Made by a program: the position numbers and the translations under genes | Shown: piece after piece, positions 34,933 through 43,959 of the stretch | How the letters are laid out: each line of letters starts with the position of its first letter | Numbering within the stretch: position 1 is the stretch's first letter | The notes under the pieces: generated by a model | The model's database searches: none | Told to the model about the DNA's origin: nothing | What the model saw: the letters and a program-made list of their open reading frames with translations, nothing else | NCBI GenBank assembly: GCA_964503335.1 | Contig: CAZCZZ010000012.1 | Coordinates: 1-64,000 of the forward strand | DNA: 64,000 nt | Reading direction: 5' to 3' | Source: CAZCZZ01 sp964503335 | GTDB taxonomy: Bacteria; Verrucomicrobiota; Kiritimatiellia; CAIVKH01

Positions 34933-35489
34933 ACTACTACTTCCTCCTCGCGAGTCTTCCCGCCTTCCTAGCCGGTGAACTCGCGCCGGTCTCGATGGAA
35001 GAGTTCCTTGCACGCTGCGACAGGGAGCTGTCGCCCGCGGACCGCAGGGAACTTGACGCCGTGCTGCTCGCCGACGAGGACGTGGCCGCATCCTGCTTTG
35101 CGCGCGAGTGGTTCCGGCACGAGCGTCATATCCGCAACGCCATCGTCCATGTGCGCGCGACACGCCATGGCGTTGATCCAGGACCATGGCTGCGACCCGT
35201 GCAGGGGATCGATGGATTCCTCGCGAAGGCGGTCGGCGAGGCGATGGCGCGTCCAAATCCGCTGGAGCGCGAACTCGCGCTCGACAAGGTGCGCTGGCAG
35301 GCCCTTGACGACCTCGCCATCGGACACGATTTCGACCTTGCCGCCGTCCTCATCTATGCGCTGCGCCTGCAGCTGGCGCTTCGCCTGCGCGGGCTCACCG
35401 TCGAGGACGGGCACAAGGCGATGAAGGCCTTTGTCGTACGATCCGGCAGCAAGGCCGGCTTCTCCGAATTCCGCACACAACGAACATGA
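34929..35489 (+). CDS. V-ATPase operon protein, DUF2764-like (probable subunit C counterpart)
   Basis: 186 residues from a GTG at 34929 (MNYYFLLASLPAF). The NYYFLxAxLP opening and the position between E and A match the DUF2764 proteins found in the V-ATPase operons of Chlamydiae and Bacteroidetes. All-helical by composition. It overlaps both neighbours by four bases, so it is surely part of the complex; I infer it replaces the missing subunit C (central-axle socket). Confidence 0.75.
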   Translation: MNYYFLLASLPAFLAGELAPVSMEEFLARCDRELSPADRRELDAVLLADEDVAASCFAREWFRHERHIRNAIVHVRATRHGVDPGPWLRPVQGIDGFLAKAVGEAMARPNPLERELALDKVRWQALDDLAIGHDFDLAAVLIYALRLQLALRLRGLTVEDGHKAMKAFVVRSGSKAGFSEFRTQRT

Positions 35490-37219
35490 GCACACCCTCC
35501 GGTACCATCAGCGGCATCAACGGCAACCTCCTCACCGTTGAATTCACCGATCGCGTCATGCAGAACGAGGTGGCCTACGCGGTCCAGGGCGATCTTCGCC
35601 TCAAGTCCGAGGTGATTCGTGTCCGCGGACGAAAGGCCCAGGTTCAGGTTTTTGAAGACACGTCGGGACTCCGCGTCGGTGACCCTGTGGAATTCACGGG
35701 CGAGTTGCTCGGCGTCGAGCTCGGGCCCGGCCTGCTCTCCCGCATCTACGACGGCTTGCAGAACCCGCTGCCTGACCTCGCGGAGCGATCCGGATTCTTC
35801 CTGAAGCGCGGCCTCTATCTCCCGGCGCTGGATCGGGCGACGAAATGGGCCTTCACGCCGGCTGTAAAAAAGGGCGACACCGTGGAGGCCGCGGACACGC
35901 TGGGCACAGTCCCCGAAGGGCTTTTCACGCATCGCATCATGGTGCCCTTCGGCCTCAAGGGCAAATGGATCGTCGACGACATGGCAGGCGGGGGCGACTA
36001 CGCAGTCGATCACGTCGTCGCGCGCCTGAAGGATGAGCGAGGCGGCACCGTCGAGGTGTCGCTCATGCAACGCTGGCCGGTCAAGATGCCGATCAAGAAG
36101 TACGCCGAGCGGCTTCGACCTGTCGACCCCTTGACGACACAAGTACGCATCGTGGACACCTTCTTCCCGGTCGCGCGAGGCGGCACATTCTGCGTGCCCG
36201 GCCCGTTCGGCGCCGGCAAGACCGTCCTGCAGCAGATCACAAGCCGCTACGCGGAAGTGGACATTGTCGTCATCGCCGCGTGCGGCGAGCGCGCGGGCGA
36301 AGTCGTGGAAACGCTCCGTGAGTTTCCCCACCTGCAGGACCCGCGCACGGGGCGCAGCCTGATGGAGCGCACGTTGATCATCTGCAACACGAGCTCGATG
36401 CCCGTCGCAGCCCGCGAGGCCTCCGTCTATACCGCCGTCACGATCGCGGAATACTACCGACAGATGGGGTTGCATGTGCTGCTCCTCGCCGACTCCACGT
36501 CGCGATGGGCCCAGGCGCTGCGGGAGGTTTCCGGACGCCTTGAAGAAATCCCGGGCGAGGAAGCGTTCCCCGCGTATCTGGAATCCGTCATCGCGTCGTT
36601 CTATGAGCGCGGCGGTTTGGTGCGGCTGAAGGACGGCACGACGGGGTCCGTGACGATCGGCGGCACCGTCAGCCCGGCCGGCGGCAATTTTGAGGAGCCC
36701 GTCACGCAGGCGACGCTGAAAGTCGTCGGCGCATTTCACGGTCTCTCCCGCGAACGCTCCGACGCGCGACGGTTCCCGGCGATCCATCCGCTGGAGAGCT
36801 GGAGCAAGTATGTGAGCATCGTCGGAGAGGAGGACGTCGCGTTCGCGCGCGGCATCCTCCGTCGCGGCAACGAAGTGGGCCAGATGATGAAGGTGGTAGG
36901 CGAGGAGGGCACGTCGATGGATGACTTCGTCGTCTACCTCAAGGCGGAGTATCTCGACGCCGTGTACCTGCAGCAGGATGCGTATCACGAGGTCGATGCG
37001 GCGACGCCGGCGGACCGGCAGCGCGACGTGTTCAGTCGCCTCGTGGCAACGCTGCGTGCGGGGCTTCAATTCAAGGACAAGGAATCTGCCCGCCACTTCT
37101 TCCAGCGCCTCACGCAGGCCACAAAAGATTGGAATCGTATCGCGGCCGGCACGCCGGATTACAGCGGGACCCAGGATCGCATCGCGACGATGGTCGCGGA
37201 GGTGAGCGCACATGCATAA
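35486..37219 (+). CDS. atpA: V-type ATP synthase/ATPase catalytic subunit A
   Basis: 577 residues. An N-terminal beta-barrel and the 90-residue bulge domain typical of A subunits come first. Walker A is GPFGAGKTVLQ, the ADSTSRWAQALREVSGRLEE segment is the family signature, and LEEIPGEEAFPAYL follows. This is the ATP-hydrolysing or ATP-making subunit. It starts at ATG 35486, overlapping the previous gene, and overlaps subunit B by eight bases at its end. Confidence 0.95.
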   Translation: MSTPSGTISGINGNLLTVEFTDRVMQNEVAYAVQGDLRLKSEVIRVRGRKAQVQVFEDTSGLRVGDPVEFTGELLGVELGPGLLSRIYDGLQNPLPDLAERSGFFLKRGLYLPALDRATKWAFTPAVKKGDTVEAADTLGTVPEGLFTHRIMVPFGLKGKWIVDDMAGGGDYAVDHVVARLKDERGGTVEVSLMQRWPVKMPIKKYAERLRPVDPLTTQVRIVDTFFPVARGGTFCVPGPFGAGKTVLQQITSRYAEVDIVVIAACGERAGEVVETLREFPHLQDPRTGRSLMERTLIICNTSSMPVAAREASVYTAVTIAEYYRQMGLHVLLLADSTSRWAQALREVSGRLEEIPGEEAFPAYLESVIASFYERGGLVRLKDGTTGSVTIGGTVSPAGGNFEEPVTQATLKVVGAFHGLSRERSDARRFPAIHPLESWSKYVSIVGEEDVAFARGILRRGNEVGQMMKVVGEEGTSMDDFVVYLKAEYLDAVYLQQDAYHEVDAATPADRQRDVFSRLVATLRAGLQFKDKESARHFFQRLTQATKDWNRIAAGTPDYSGTQDRIATMVAEVSAHA

Positions 37220-38522
37220 GGTCTACCATCGCATCGAGCAGATCGCGGGCAACGTCATCGTCGTGCAGGCTGAAGGCGTCGCGTACCGTGAGTTGGCCGA
37301 AGTGACGTCATCCTTCGGCATCTCGCTGGCCCAGGTCATCCGGCTCGAGGACAATCGGGTGTACCTGCAGGTGTTCGCGGGAAGCCGCGGCATATCCACG
37401 GAGGCGCAGGTGCGCTTCCTGGGTCACCCGATGCAGGTTTCTTTCTCGGATTCCCTGCTGGGCCGCATCTTTACGGGCAGCGGGCAGCCCCGCGACCGCG
37501 GACCTTCGCTGGACGAGAACATGACGGCGATCGGCGGACCTTCCGTGAACCCTTCGCGACGCATCATCCCGGAGCGCATGGTGCGCACGGGCATCCCGAT
37601 GATCGACGTGTTCAACACGCTGGTCGTGTCGCAGAAGCTCCCGATCTTCTCTGTCGCTGGCGAACCGTACAATCCGCTGCTCGCCCGCATCGCGCTGCAG
37701 GCTGAAGTCGATGTGATCATCCTGGGCGGCATGGGGCTGAAGCATGACGACTACCTGTTCTTCAGGGACTATCTGGAAGAGCACGGAGCCCTCGCGCGCA
37801 CCGTGATGTTCATGCACACGGCGTCCGATCCTGTCGTCGAGTGCCTGCTCGTCCCCGATCTGGCGCTGGCCGTGGCGGAGCAGTTTGCGCTGCAGGACAA
37901 GCGTGTGCTGGTCCTGCTGACGGACATGACGAACTTCGCCGACTCGCTGAAGGAGATCGCCATCACGATGGAGCAGATTCCGTCGAACCGCGGCTACCCC
38001 GGCGATCTCTACAGCCAGCTTGCCGCGCGCTATGAGAAGGCGGTGGATTTTGAAGGCGCGGGATCAATCACAATTCTTGCCGTGACGACGATGCCGGGCG
38101 ACGACGTGACGCATCCCGTGCCCGACAACACCGGCTACATCACGGAAGGCCAGTTCTACCTGCGCAACGGACGCATCGAGCCGTTCGGTTCGCTCAGCCG
38201 CCTGAAGCAGCTCGTGAACAACAAGACCCGTGCCGACCACCGCACGATCATGAACTCGATGATCCAGCTCTACGCCTCCTACAAGGAGACGCTGGAGAAG
38301 CGGTCGATGGGATTCCGGATGAGTGAATGGGATCGCAAGCTCCTGAAGTACGGGGCGCGCTTCGAGAAGGAGATGATGGACCTCAGCGTCAACATCCCGC
38401 TCGAAAAGGCGCTGGACCAGTGCTGGCAGATTCTTGCGGATTGCTTTGAGCCGGCGGAGACCGGGTTGCCGTCGAAGCTGACCGACACGTTCTGGCCGAA
38501 GTCCGCGATCGCAACGTCCTAG
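37212..38522 (+). CDS. atpB: V-type ATPase regulatory subunit B
   Basis: 436 residues. It aligns with the B subunit: FLGHPMQVSFSDSLLGRIF, RMVRTGIPMIDVFNTLVVSQKLPIFS, LLTDMTNFADSLKEI and NRGYPGDLYSQLAARYEKAV. There is no functional Walker A (SVAGEPYNPL at that place), as expected for the non-catalytic nucleotide-binding subunit. Confidence 0.95.
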   Translation: MHKVYHRIEQIAGNVIVVQAEGVAYRELAEVTSSFGISLAQVIRLEDNRVYLQVFAGSRGISTEAQVRFLGHPMQVSFSDSLLGRIFTGSGQPRDRGPSLDENMTAIGGPSVNPSRRIIPERMVRTGIPMIDVFNTLVVSQKLPIFSVAGEPYNPLLARIALQAEVDVIILGGMGLKHDDYLFFRDYLEEHGALARTVMFMHTASDPVVECLLVPDLALAVAEQFALQDKRVLVLLTDMTNFADSLKEIAITMEQIPSNRGYPGDLYSQLAARYEKAVDFEGAGSITILAVTTMPGDDVTHPVPDNTGYITEGQFYLRNGRIEPFGSLSRLKQLVNNKTRADHRTIMNSMIQLYASYKETLEKRSMGFRMSEWDRKLLKYGARFEKEMMDLSVNIPLEKALDQCWQILADCFEPAETGLPSKLTDTFWPKSAIATS

Positions 38523-38524
38523 CC

Positions 38525-39127
38525 ATGGCGAAGATCAAACATACGAAGAATGCCCTGAAGGCGGAGCGGGACTCGCTGAAGCGGTTTCGCCGCTATCTGC
38601 CGACGCTGTTGCTCAAGAAGCAGCAACTGCAGTCGGAGCTTCGCAACATCGAGGCGCAGATGGACGAGAAGGCCGCCGCATCGCGGGCGATCGAGGCGGA
38701 CCTGAGTCACTGGGTGAAACTGTTCGCTCAGCCCGTGGATTTCGAAGCCCTGCTCAGGGTGAAGGATGTTCCAATGACGGAGGGCAACATAGCCGGCGTG
38801 GCCATCCCGGTGATTCAGGACGTCGTGTTCGAGCGGAACATGCCCGACCTGTATTCGTCGCCACTCTGGGTGGACGACGGGTTCGATGTCCTTGAGAAGC
38901 TGGTTCGATTGTTGATCGAGCGCTCCGTGCTGGGCGAACAGTATCTCCGGTTGTCGGAGGAACTGCGAACGACGAGCCAGCGCGTGAATCTCTTTGAGAA
39001 GGTGAAGATCCCGGAGTGCGAGCGGAACATCCGTACGATCCGGATCTTCCTCGGCGACATGCAGACCGCGGAGGTGGCGCGCGCGAAAATCGCGAAGAGC
39101 AAGGCGCCCGGCGAGGAGGCGGCATGA
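38525..39127 (+). CDS. atpD: V-type ATPase subunit D (central rotor)
   Basis: 200 residues, almost entirely helical, opening KIKHTKNALKAERDSLKRF and ending with a long coiled coil (TTSQRVNLFEKVKIPECERN). The 'RVNxxExxxIPxxxxxIxxIxxxL' pattern is the subunit D signature. It forms the central shaft. Its stop overlaps the start of the next gene (ATGA). No subunit F gene follows. Confidence 0.9.
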   Translation: MAKIKHTKNALKAERDSLKRFRRYLPTLLLKKQQLQSELRNIEAQMDEKAAASRAIEADLSHWVKLFAQPVDFEALLRVKDVPMTEGNIAGVAIPVIQDVVFERNMPDLYSSPLWVDDGFDVLEKLVRLLIERSVLGEQYLRLSEELRTTSQRVNLFEKVKIPECERNIRTIRIFLGDMQTAEVARAKIAKSKAPGEEAA

Positions 39128-40881
39128 TCGTTCCGATGAAATGTGTCACCGTCCTCTGCTTCGGCGCGGACCGCGATGCCTCCCTTTCCGCGCTCCGCGA
39201 GCTCGGCGTTCTTCATCTCTCGCCGTTCCAGGAAACCGAAGGCGCGGATGTCGAGAAAGAGCGGGAGCGCCTGGGCGGCATCCAGCGCGCCCTGCTGCAA
39301 CTTCCGTCATTGACGGCCGGGACGACGGGCGGCGAGCTGTCCATCGATGCCGTGGTAGCCGAGGTGGACGACTTGACCCACCGGCGCTCTGCCCTGGACG
39401 CCGAGCAGCTGCGGCTGCAACGCGAAATCGAACGGACGCTGCCCTTCGGGCAATTTGATCCTGCCCAGATCCAGGCCCTGGCCAGGGAAGGCGTGCATCT
39501 CAAATTGCTTTCGATTCCCAAGGGCAAGTCGTTCGAAGCACCTGACTCGGCTGCGGTCGTCGAGTTGGGTGAGGGGAAAGACGCGCGCCGGGCGGCGGTC
39601 GTATCGCAGGCGCCCGTCGACGCCGGAGGGCTTGAGTTCCATCCGCCAGCGCACGGCATCGGCGAGATGCAGTCGGCCCTTGAATCGATCGCATCGCAAC
39701 GGACGGCGTGTGACACGAGACTGGCCGATCTGGCTGCGCGCAGGGCGCAGTTGGAGCGCGCTCTCGTCGTCGCGGAGGAGAAGATTGCATTCCTCGAAGC
39801 GCGCACGGGCATGGGTGATTCGGGTGTTGTCGGCTATGTCCGGGGCTATTGTCCGGAGGACTGCGCCACGCGAGTGGCCGAGGCGTCGGCTCAACATGGC
39901 TGGGCCGTGGTGATCGATGATCCGAAACCGGGAGACCCTGTGCCGACGATGATGAAGAACACGTGGTGGGTGAGGCCGATCAAGGCCGTGTTCGATGCCA
40001 TCGGGATCCTGCCCGGCTACGAGGAGATCGATATCAGCGCGGTCTTCATGCTTTTTTTCAGCGTCTTCTTCGCGATGCTCGTTGGCGACGCCGGGTACGG
40101 AGCCCTTTTCCTCATCATGACCATCGTCGCGCGCCGTCGTTTCCGCGATGCGCCTCCGGCGCCGTTCGTTCTTCTCTATGTGATGAGCATCGCGACGATG
40201 GTCTGGGGCGTGCTCACGGGCACCTACTTCGGCCTGTCGAATCTCCCCGCCCCGCTGCGTGAGTTGAAGATCGACTGGCTCGGCAATGAGCGGAACATCA
40301 TGCTGCTCTGCTTCGTCATCGGCGCGCTTCACCTGTCCGTCGCCCATGCCTGGAATGCCTGGCGTTCGCGTACGACACTGCAGGCGCTCGCCCAGTTGGG
40401 CTGGATCGGCACGACCTGGACGATGTACTTCATTGCGCGCACCATGGTGCTGGGCGAGGCCTATCCTGCGGTTGTCACCTGGGTCTTTGCGTTGTCCGTC
40501 ATCGCGATCGTCCTCTTCATGACCCCCGTGAACCTGCTGAAGCATGAGTGGTTCAACCATGTCATGCTGCCGCTGAGCCTTGTCAGCAACTTCGTCGATG
40601 TCGTGTCGTACCTTCGCCTTTTTGCCGTGGGCACGGCGTCCTTCGCCGTGGCCGCGTCGTTCAACGACATGGCCCTTGCGGGCGTGAAGGGGCTGGGCAC
40701 CGGGCTGATTGCGGCGCTGATCCTCTTCTTCGGCCACGCGCTGAACATCCTGCTGTCCGCGATGGGCGTGCTCGTGCACGGCGTCCGCCTGAACACGCTC
40801 GAATTTTCGTCGCATATCGGGATGCAGTGGACGGGCTTCCCGTACCGACCGTTTCAGAAGAACGAAAACCGCCGGCATTGA
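39124..40881 (+). CDS. atpI: V-type ATPase membrane subunit I
   Basis: 585 residues from ATG 39124, overlapping atpD. The N-terminal half is soluble with two coiled-coil arms (about 40-100 and 175-215); the C-terminal half has seven or eight membrane helices. The helix with SYLRLFAVGTASFAVA carries the Arg that faces the ion-carrying ring, and GHALNILLSAMGVLVHGVRL is a typical end. It is the stator through which ions pass. Confidence 0.93.
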   Translation: MIVPMKCVTVLCFGADRDASLSALRELGVLHLSPFQETEGADVEKERERLGGIQRALLQLPSLTAGTTGGELSIDAVVAEVDDLTHRRSALDAEQLRLQREIERTLPFGQFDPAQIQALAREGVHLKLLSIPKGKSFEAPDSAAVVELGEGKDARRAAVVSQAPVDAGGLEFHPPAHGIGEMQSALESIASQRTACDTRLADLAARRAQLERALVVAEEKIAFLEARTGMGDSGVVGYVRGYCPEDCATRVAEASAQHGWAVVIDDPKPGDPVPTMMKNTWWVRPIKAVFDAIGILPGYEEIDISAVFMLFFSVFFAMLVGDAGYGALFLIMTIVARRRFRDAPPAPFVLLYVMSIATMVWGVLTGTYFGLSNLPAPLRELKIDWLGNERNIMLLCFVIGALHLSVAHAWNAWRSRTTLQALAQLGWIGTTWTMYFIARTMVLGEAYPAVVTWVFALSVIAIVLFMTPVNLLKHEWFNHVMLPLSLVSNFVDVVSYLRLFAVGTASFAVAASFNDMALAGVKGLGTGLIAALILFFGHALNILLSAMGVLVHGVRLNTLEFSSHIGMQWTGFPYRPFQKNENRRH

Positions 40882-40904
40882 GTATTAACGAGAGGAACTA
40901 GACC

Positions 40905-41360
40905 ATGGATGCAGCAGTCATGACGGGACTTGGCAAGATGGGTGCGGCCTGCGCACTGGCTTTCGGAGCCTTGGGTTCGTGCCTCGGCATCGGCGCAGCG
41001 GGCCCCGCCGCGGTAGGCGCCTGGAAGAAGTGTTACCTGCAGGGCAAGGCGGCGCCTTTCATCCTCGTGACCTTCATCGGCGCCCCCTTGTCGCAGACGA
41101 TCTACGGCATGATCCTGATGAACAACATCATCAAGTCATCCGTCGCTGTGCCGACAGGGTGGCCTGCCTACATCGGGGCAGGGCTCTTTGGCGGCATCGC
41201 GATCGGCTTGTCGGCCTATTATCAGGGCCGGATCGGCGCGGGCGCGGCAGATGCTATGGCGGAAACAGGCAAAGGTTTCGGCAATTACCTGATGGCCCTC
41301 GGCATCATCGAGACGGTTGCCCTCTTTGTGATGGTCTTCATCGGCGCGGCGATCAAGTAG
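40905..41360 (+). CDS. atpK: V-type ATPase subunit K (membrane ring, duplicated hairpin)
   Basis: 151 residues with four membrane helices, that is two fused c-type hairpins. The ion-binding Glu is in the last helix (GIIETVALFVMVF); the matching position of the second helix has no acid but a polar run (APLSQTIYG). A Gln/Thr next to the Glu partner is what sodium-carrying K subunits such as that of Enterococcus hirae show, so Na+ coupling is possible; only an alignment can decide. Last gene of the operon. Confidence 0.92.
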   Translation: MDAAVMTGLGKMGAACALAFGALGSCLGIGAAGPAAVGAWKKCYLQGKAAPFILVTFIGAPLSQTIYGMILMNNIIKSSVAVPTGWPAYIGAGLFGGIAIGLSAYYQGRIGAGAADAMAETGKGFGNYLMALGIIETVALFVMVFIGAAIK

Positions 41361-41366
41361 GGCGGG

Positions 41367-41463
41367 AAATGGTCGGATGGTTAAAGGTTGATGGTTGATG
41401 CCGGAATCGGTATCACGCCTCCTGTTCTATTCAGACCATTAACCATCAACCCTTAACCATTCC
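41367..41463. repeat. Palindromic intergenic element (ggttaatggt type)
   Basis: aaatggtcggatggttaaag-gttgatggttgatg on the left is answered by accattaaccatcaaccctt-aaccattcc on the right. It fills the space between atpK and dapL, and may end the ATPase transcript. A separate palindrome family. Confidence 0.7.
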
Positions 41464-41468
41464 TGCGT

Positions 41469-42692
41469 ATGGACATACAGACACTTTTTGCAGAGCGCAT
41501 CGGCGGCGCCAGGTACGGCACCTCCAACGAAATCTACAAGTTCGAGAAGATCAAACGCGCCAAGGCCACGGCCCGTGAGCAGCGGCCCGACGTGGAACTG
41601 CTGGACTTCGGCGTGGGCGAACCCGATCGCATGGCGCCTCCCGCGGTGCGCGAGGCGCTCAAGAAGGCGGTGGATGATCCCTCGAATCGCGGCTACGCCG
41701 ACAACGGCATCCGCGAGTTCAAGCTTTCCGCGGCGAAGTACATGGAGAGCTTCTTCGGGGTCAACGACCTGAATCCCGACACCGAGATCAACCACAGCAT
41801 CGGGTCCAAGTCCGCCCTCGCGATCCTGCCGCTATGCTTTGTGAATCCGGGCGACGTGGTCCTGATGACGGTTCCGGGCTATCCGGTGCTCGGCACGCAT
41901 TCGAAGTATCTCGGCGGCGAGATCGTGAAGATCCCGCTGAAGCGCGAGAACGCGTTTCTTCCGGATCTGAAGTCGATTCCTGAGGAAGTGGCCAAGCGCG
42001 CGAAGCTGTTCTATGTGAATTATCCGAACAACCCGACCGGCGCCGCGCCGACGGAAGCGTTCTTCGACGAGCTCATCGCCTTTGCGCAGAAACACAACAT
42101 CCTGATCGTGCAGGACGCGGCCTATGCGACGCTGATCTATGGCAAGAAGCGCTTCTCGATCCTTTCGCGGCCCGGCGGCAAAGACGTCGCCATCGAGCTG
42201 CACTCGATGAGCAAAAGCTACAACATGACCGGCTGGCGACTCGGCTTCGTCGCGGGCGCTTCCCGCGTCGTGCAGGCCTTTGCCGAGGTGAAGGACAACT
42301 GCGACTCCGGCCAGTTCAAAGCGATCCAGCTCGCGGGCTGCGCGGGCATTGCCGACATCAAGCTGTCGGAAGAGATCCGGGAGCACTACCGGCGTCGGCT
42401 GGAAAAGCTCGTCAAGGTCCTCAAGAAGGCAGGCTTCGACGCCCACATGCCGGGCGGCACGTTCTTTATGTATGTGCCAGCGCCGAAGGGCGCGGGCAGC
42501 CTGGAGTTCAAGAGCGCTGAGGACGCGTCGCAGTATCTCATTCGCGAGCATTCGATTTCGACCGTGCCCTGGGACGATGTAGGCGCCTTCCTGCGTTTCT
42601 CGTCCACGTTCGAGTCGCGCGGCGATGGCGATGACGAGCGGGTTCTCAACGAACTCGGCGCCCGCTTGCGCAAAGCCGATCTCAAGTTCTAG
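41469..42692 (+). CDS. dapL: LL-diaminopimelate aminotransferase
   Basis: 407 residues of the class I/II PLP aminotransferase fold. The N-terminal AERIGGARYGTSNEIYKFEKI and DFGVGEPD are DapL-like; YPNNPTGA, QDAAYATLIYG and the PLP-lysine motif HSMSKSYNMTGWRLGF are present. It makes LL-diaminopimelate directly from tetrahydrodipicolinate and glutamate, bypassing the succinyl or acetyl routes. Together with dapF at 31901 it completes the end of the pathway. Confidence 0.92.
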   Translation: MDIQTLFAERIGGARYGTSNEIYKFEKIKRAKATAREQRPDVELLDFGVGEPDRMAPPAVREALKKAVDDPSNRGYADNGIREFKLSAAKYMESFFGVNDLNPDTEINHSIGSKSALAILPLCFVNPGDVVLMTVPGYPVLGTHSKYLGGEIVKIPLKRENAFLPDLKSIPEEVAKRAKLFYVNYPNNPTGAAPTEAFFDELIAFAQKHNILIVQDAAYATLIYGKKRFSILSRPGGKDVAIELHSMSKSYNMTGWRLGFVAGASRVVQAFAEVKDNCDSGQFKAIQLAGCAGIADIKLSEEIREHYRRRLEKLVKVLKKAGFDAHMPGGTFFMYVPAPKGAGSLEFKSAEDASQYLIREHSISTVPWDDVGAFLRFSSTFESRGDGDDERVLNELGARLRKADLKF

Positions 42693-42714
42693 TCTTGTGA
42701 AGGAGGATCCGATC

Positions 42715-43131
42715 ATGGTGGACCAGAAACTCTACAGCGCCCGCATCGGCAAACAGCTCTCGGTGTTCCTTGAAAACCGACCGGGCACGCTCTCCTCGGT
42801 CATCGACCGCCTGCGCGAGCAAGGCATCAACATGGTCGCGCTTTCATTGTCCGAAGGCCTCGAAGTCGGCTACCTCCGCATCATTGTCGACGATCACAAG
42901 AAGGCCGTCCGTGTCCTGCGCGACAAAGGTCAGCTCGTGATCGAGCGCGACGTCGTCCTCCTCGAAGTCGCCAACGCCCCCGGCGGCATGGCCAGCGCCA
43001 TCGACGCCTGGGCGAAGGCGGGCATCAACATCGAATACGCCTACTCCGCCACCGGCCCCGGCTCCGACGTCAGCCTGATCGTAGCCCGCCTGAACGACAC
43101 CGACGCCGCCCTGCGCGCCTTGCTGCCCTGA
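42715..43131 (+). CDS. Tandem ACT-domain protein
   Basis: 138 residues from ATG 42715 with a strong AGGAGG (42701-42706). Two ACT repeats: QLSVFLENRPGTLSSVIDRL with GINMVALSLSE, and LLEVANAPGGMASAIDAWAK with GINIEYAYS. ACT domains bind amino acids; free-standing tandem pairs act as small regulators. It lies 22 bases after dapL, so it may sense lysine or another amino acid for that pathway (inference). Confidence 0.85.
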   Translation: MVDQKLYSARIGKQLSVFLENRPGTLSSVIDRLREQGINMVALSLSEGLEVGYLRIIVDDHKKAVRVLRDKGQLVIERDVVLLEVANAPGGMASAIDAWAKAGINIEYAYSATGPGSDVSLIVARLNDTDAALRALLP

Positions 43132-43136
43132 TTCTG

Positions 43137-43283
43137 CCCACGGAGGTCACGGATAAAGAGGATGTTCAGTTTCAGAGAACAAGAACCCTCAATATTCTTT
43201 CTTCATCCGTGCCATCCGTGAACTCCGTGGGCCACAAATCTTACTCCTCTTTCCGCGTATTCCGTGTGTTCCGTGGGCAAAAT
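43137..43283. repeat. Palindromic repeat upstream of the peptide locus
   Basis: cccacggaggtcacggataa on the left faces atccgtgccatccgtgaact-ccgtgggc on the right, then gtattccgtgtgttccgtgg-gcaaaat. The right part matches the repeat at 16052-16240. It marks the left border of the peptide-modification locus. Confidence 0.75.
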
Positions 43284-43289
43284 GCGACA

Positions 43290-43319
43290 TTGTTCTTCGC
43301 AACACGTGGACAGTATGAA
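43290..43319 (+). promoter_or_regulatory. Possible promoter of the peptide-modification operon
   Basis: TTGTTC (43290-43295), an 18-bp spacer and TATGAA (43314-43319). The expected transcription start is at about 43326, the A of the pqqD-like start codon, and no Shine-Dalgarno precedes that ATG, so a leaderless message is possible. The boxes are only fair matches. Confidence 0.35.
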
Positions 43320-43325
43320 TAGGTC

Positions 43326-43586
43326 ATGAAAAGACGGGACGGATTGAAGGAACAGCTGATGCAGGATGAGCTGATGCTTGTGGATGAGGAGGCGGACAAG
43401 GTACATGTCTTGAATTCCACGTCCGCCTGTATCTGGCAAGCGCTTGGCGAATCCTCCGATGAAGCGGTGATAGCGGCGCGTCTGCGCGAGCGGTTCAAGC
43501 TTCAGGCAGACCAGGATGTATCGGCAGTGATCCGGAAGGCGTTGGGGCAGCTCCGCGAAAAAGGACTTGTCGTCGAGGGGGGATGA
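43326..43586 (+). CDS. PqqD-like RiPP recognition protein
   Basis: 86 residues. The PqqD fold shows in LMLVDEEADKVHVLNSTSAC-IWQAL, where the 'LNxTxxxIWxxL' core is the family hallmark, followed by a winged-helix part ending ALGQLREKGLVVEGG. PqqD-like domains grip the leader of a precursor peptide and hand it to modifying enzymes. The six mini-genes that start 30 bases later are the obvious clients. First gene of the presumed operon. Confidence 0.85.
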   Translation: MKRRDGLKEQLMQDELMLVDEEADKVHVLNSTSACIWQALGESSDEAVIAARLRERFKLQADQDVSAVIRKALGQLREKGLVVEGG

Positions 43587-43615
43587 GGGGCATCGTTTCG
43601 CACGGAGGTCGATTG

Positions 43616-43708
43616 ATGAATACATTGCCAGAACCGGAAATTGCCACGTACACCATCGAGGAACTTTCAGCGACGTTGTCCTTTTGCGCCGTCATCTGTG
43701 ACGCGTAG
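43616..43708 (+). CDS. Precursor peptide 1 of a six-member tandem family
   Basis: 30 codons from ATG 43616. The leader-like part is MNTLPEPEIATYTIEELSAT and the tail begins LSFC. It keeps the shared PEPE[IV]xTY block and the [FY]C near the end, but lacks the EQT of the others and has a second Cys five residues after the first (FCAVICDA). A GGAGG lies eight bases upstream. The most divergent copy with a Cys-x4-Cys tail length pattern. It has no signal peptide. Confidence 0.75.
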   Translation: MNTLPEPEIATYTIEELSATLSFCAVICDA

Positions 43709-43727
43709 TCAAGACCAAGGAGCGATC

Positions 43728-43829
43728 ATGCAGAACGAGCATATACCGCAGCCCGAGATTACGACGTACACCACCGCCGAGGTCAGCGAGCAGACCGTTT
43801 TTTGCGGCGGCAACTCAATTCCCGGTTGA
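43728..43829 (+). CDS. Precursor peptide 2
   Basis: 33 codons from ATG 43728, with AAGGAG at 43717-43722. It shows the full family pattern: PQPEITTYTTAEV, then SEQTVFC and the tail GGNSIPG. The tail ends in Gly. The starts of copies 2 to 6 all have their own ribosome-binding sites, and stop-to-start spacing is only 14 to 33 bases, so the array looks like one transcript with six translated units. Confidence 0.8.
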   Translation: MQNEHIPQPEITTYTTAEVSEQTVFCGGNSIPG

Positions 43830-43843
43830 TCGCGGAGATTCCT

Positions 43844-43933
43844 ATGACAACAACCATGCCCGAGCCCGATATCGTGACCTACACCGTGGAAGAGATCGCG
43901 TGTGATACGACCTATTGCCTCGCAGGATCCTAG
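43844..43933 (+). CDS. Precursor peptide 3
   Basis: 29 codons from ATG 43844 (GGAG about seven bases before). Family pattern MPEPDIVTYTVEEI, then ACDTTYC with Tyr in place of Phe before the conserved Cys, and the shortest tail, LAGS. An additional Cys lies in the leader-like part (ACDTT), six codons before the conserved one. Confidence 0.78.
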   Translation: MTTTMPEPDIVTYTVEEIACDTTYCLAGS

Positions 43934-43959
43934 CCTTTCGACATTCGCGGGAGAGCACC

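Noticed and set aside
43137..43283. CRISPR repeat
   Set aside because: The recurring 'ccgtgggcaa' units are few, inverted and irregularly spaced; no spacer-repeat periodicity is present anywhere in the window.
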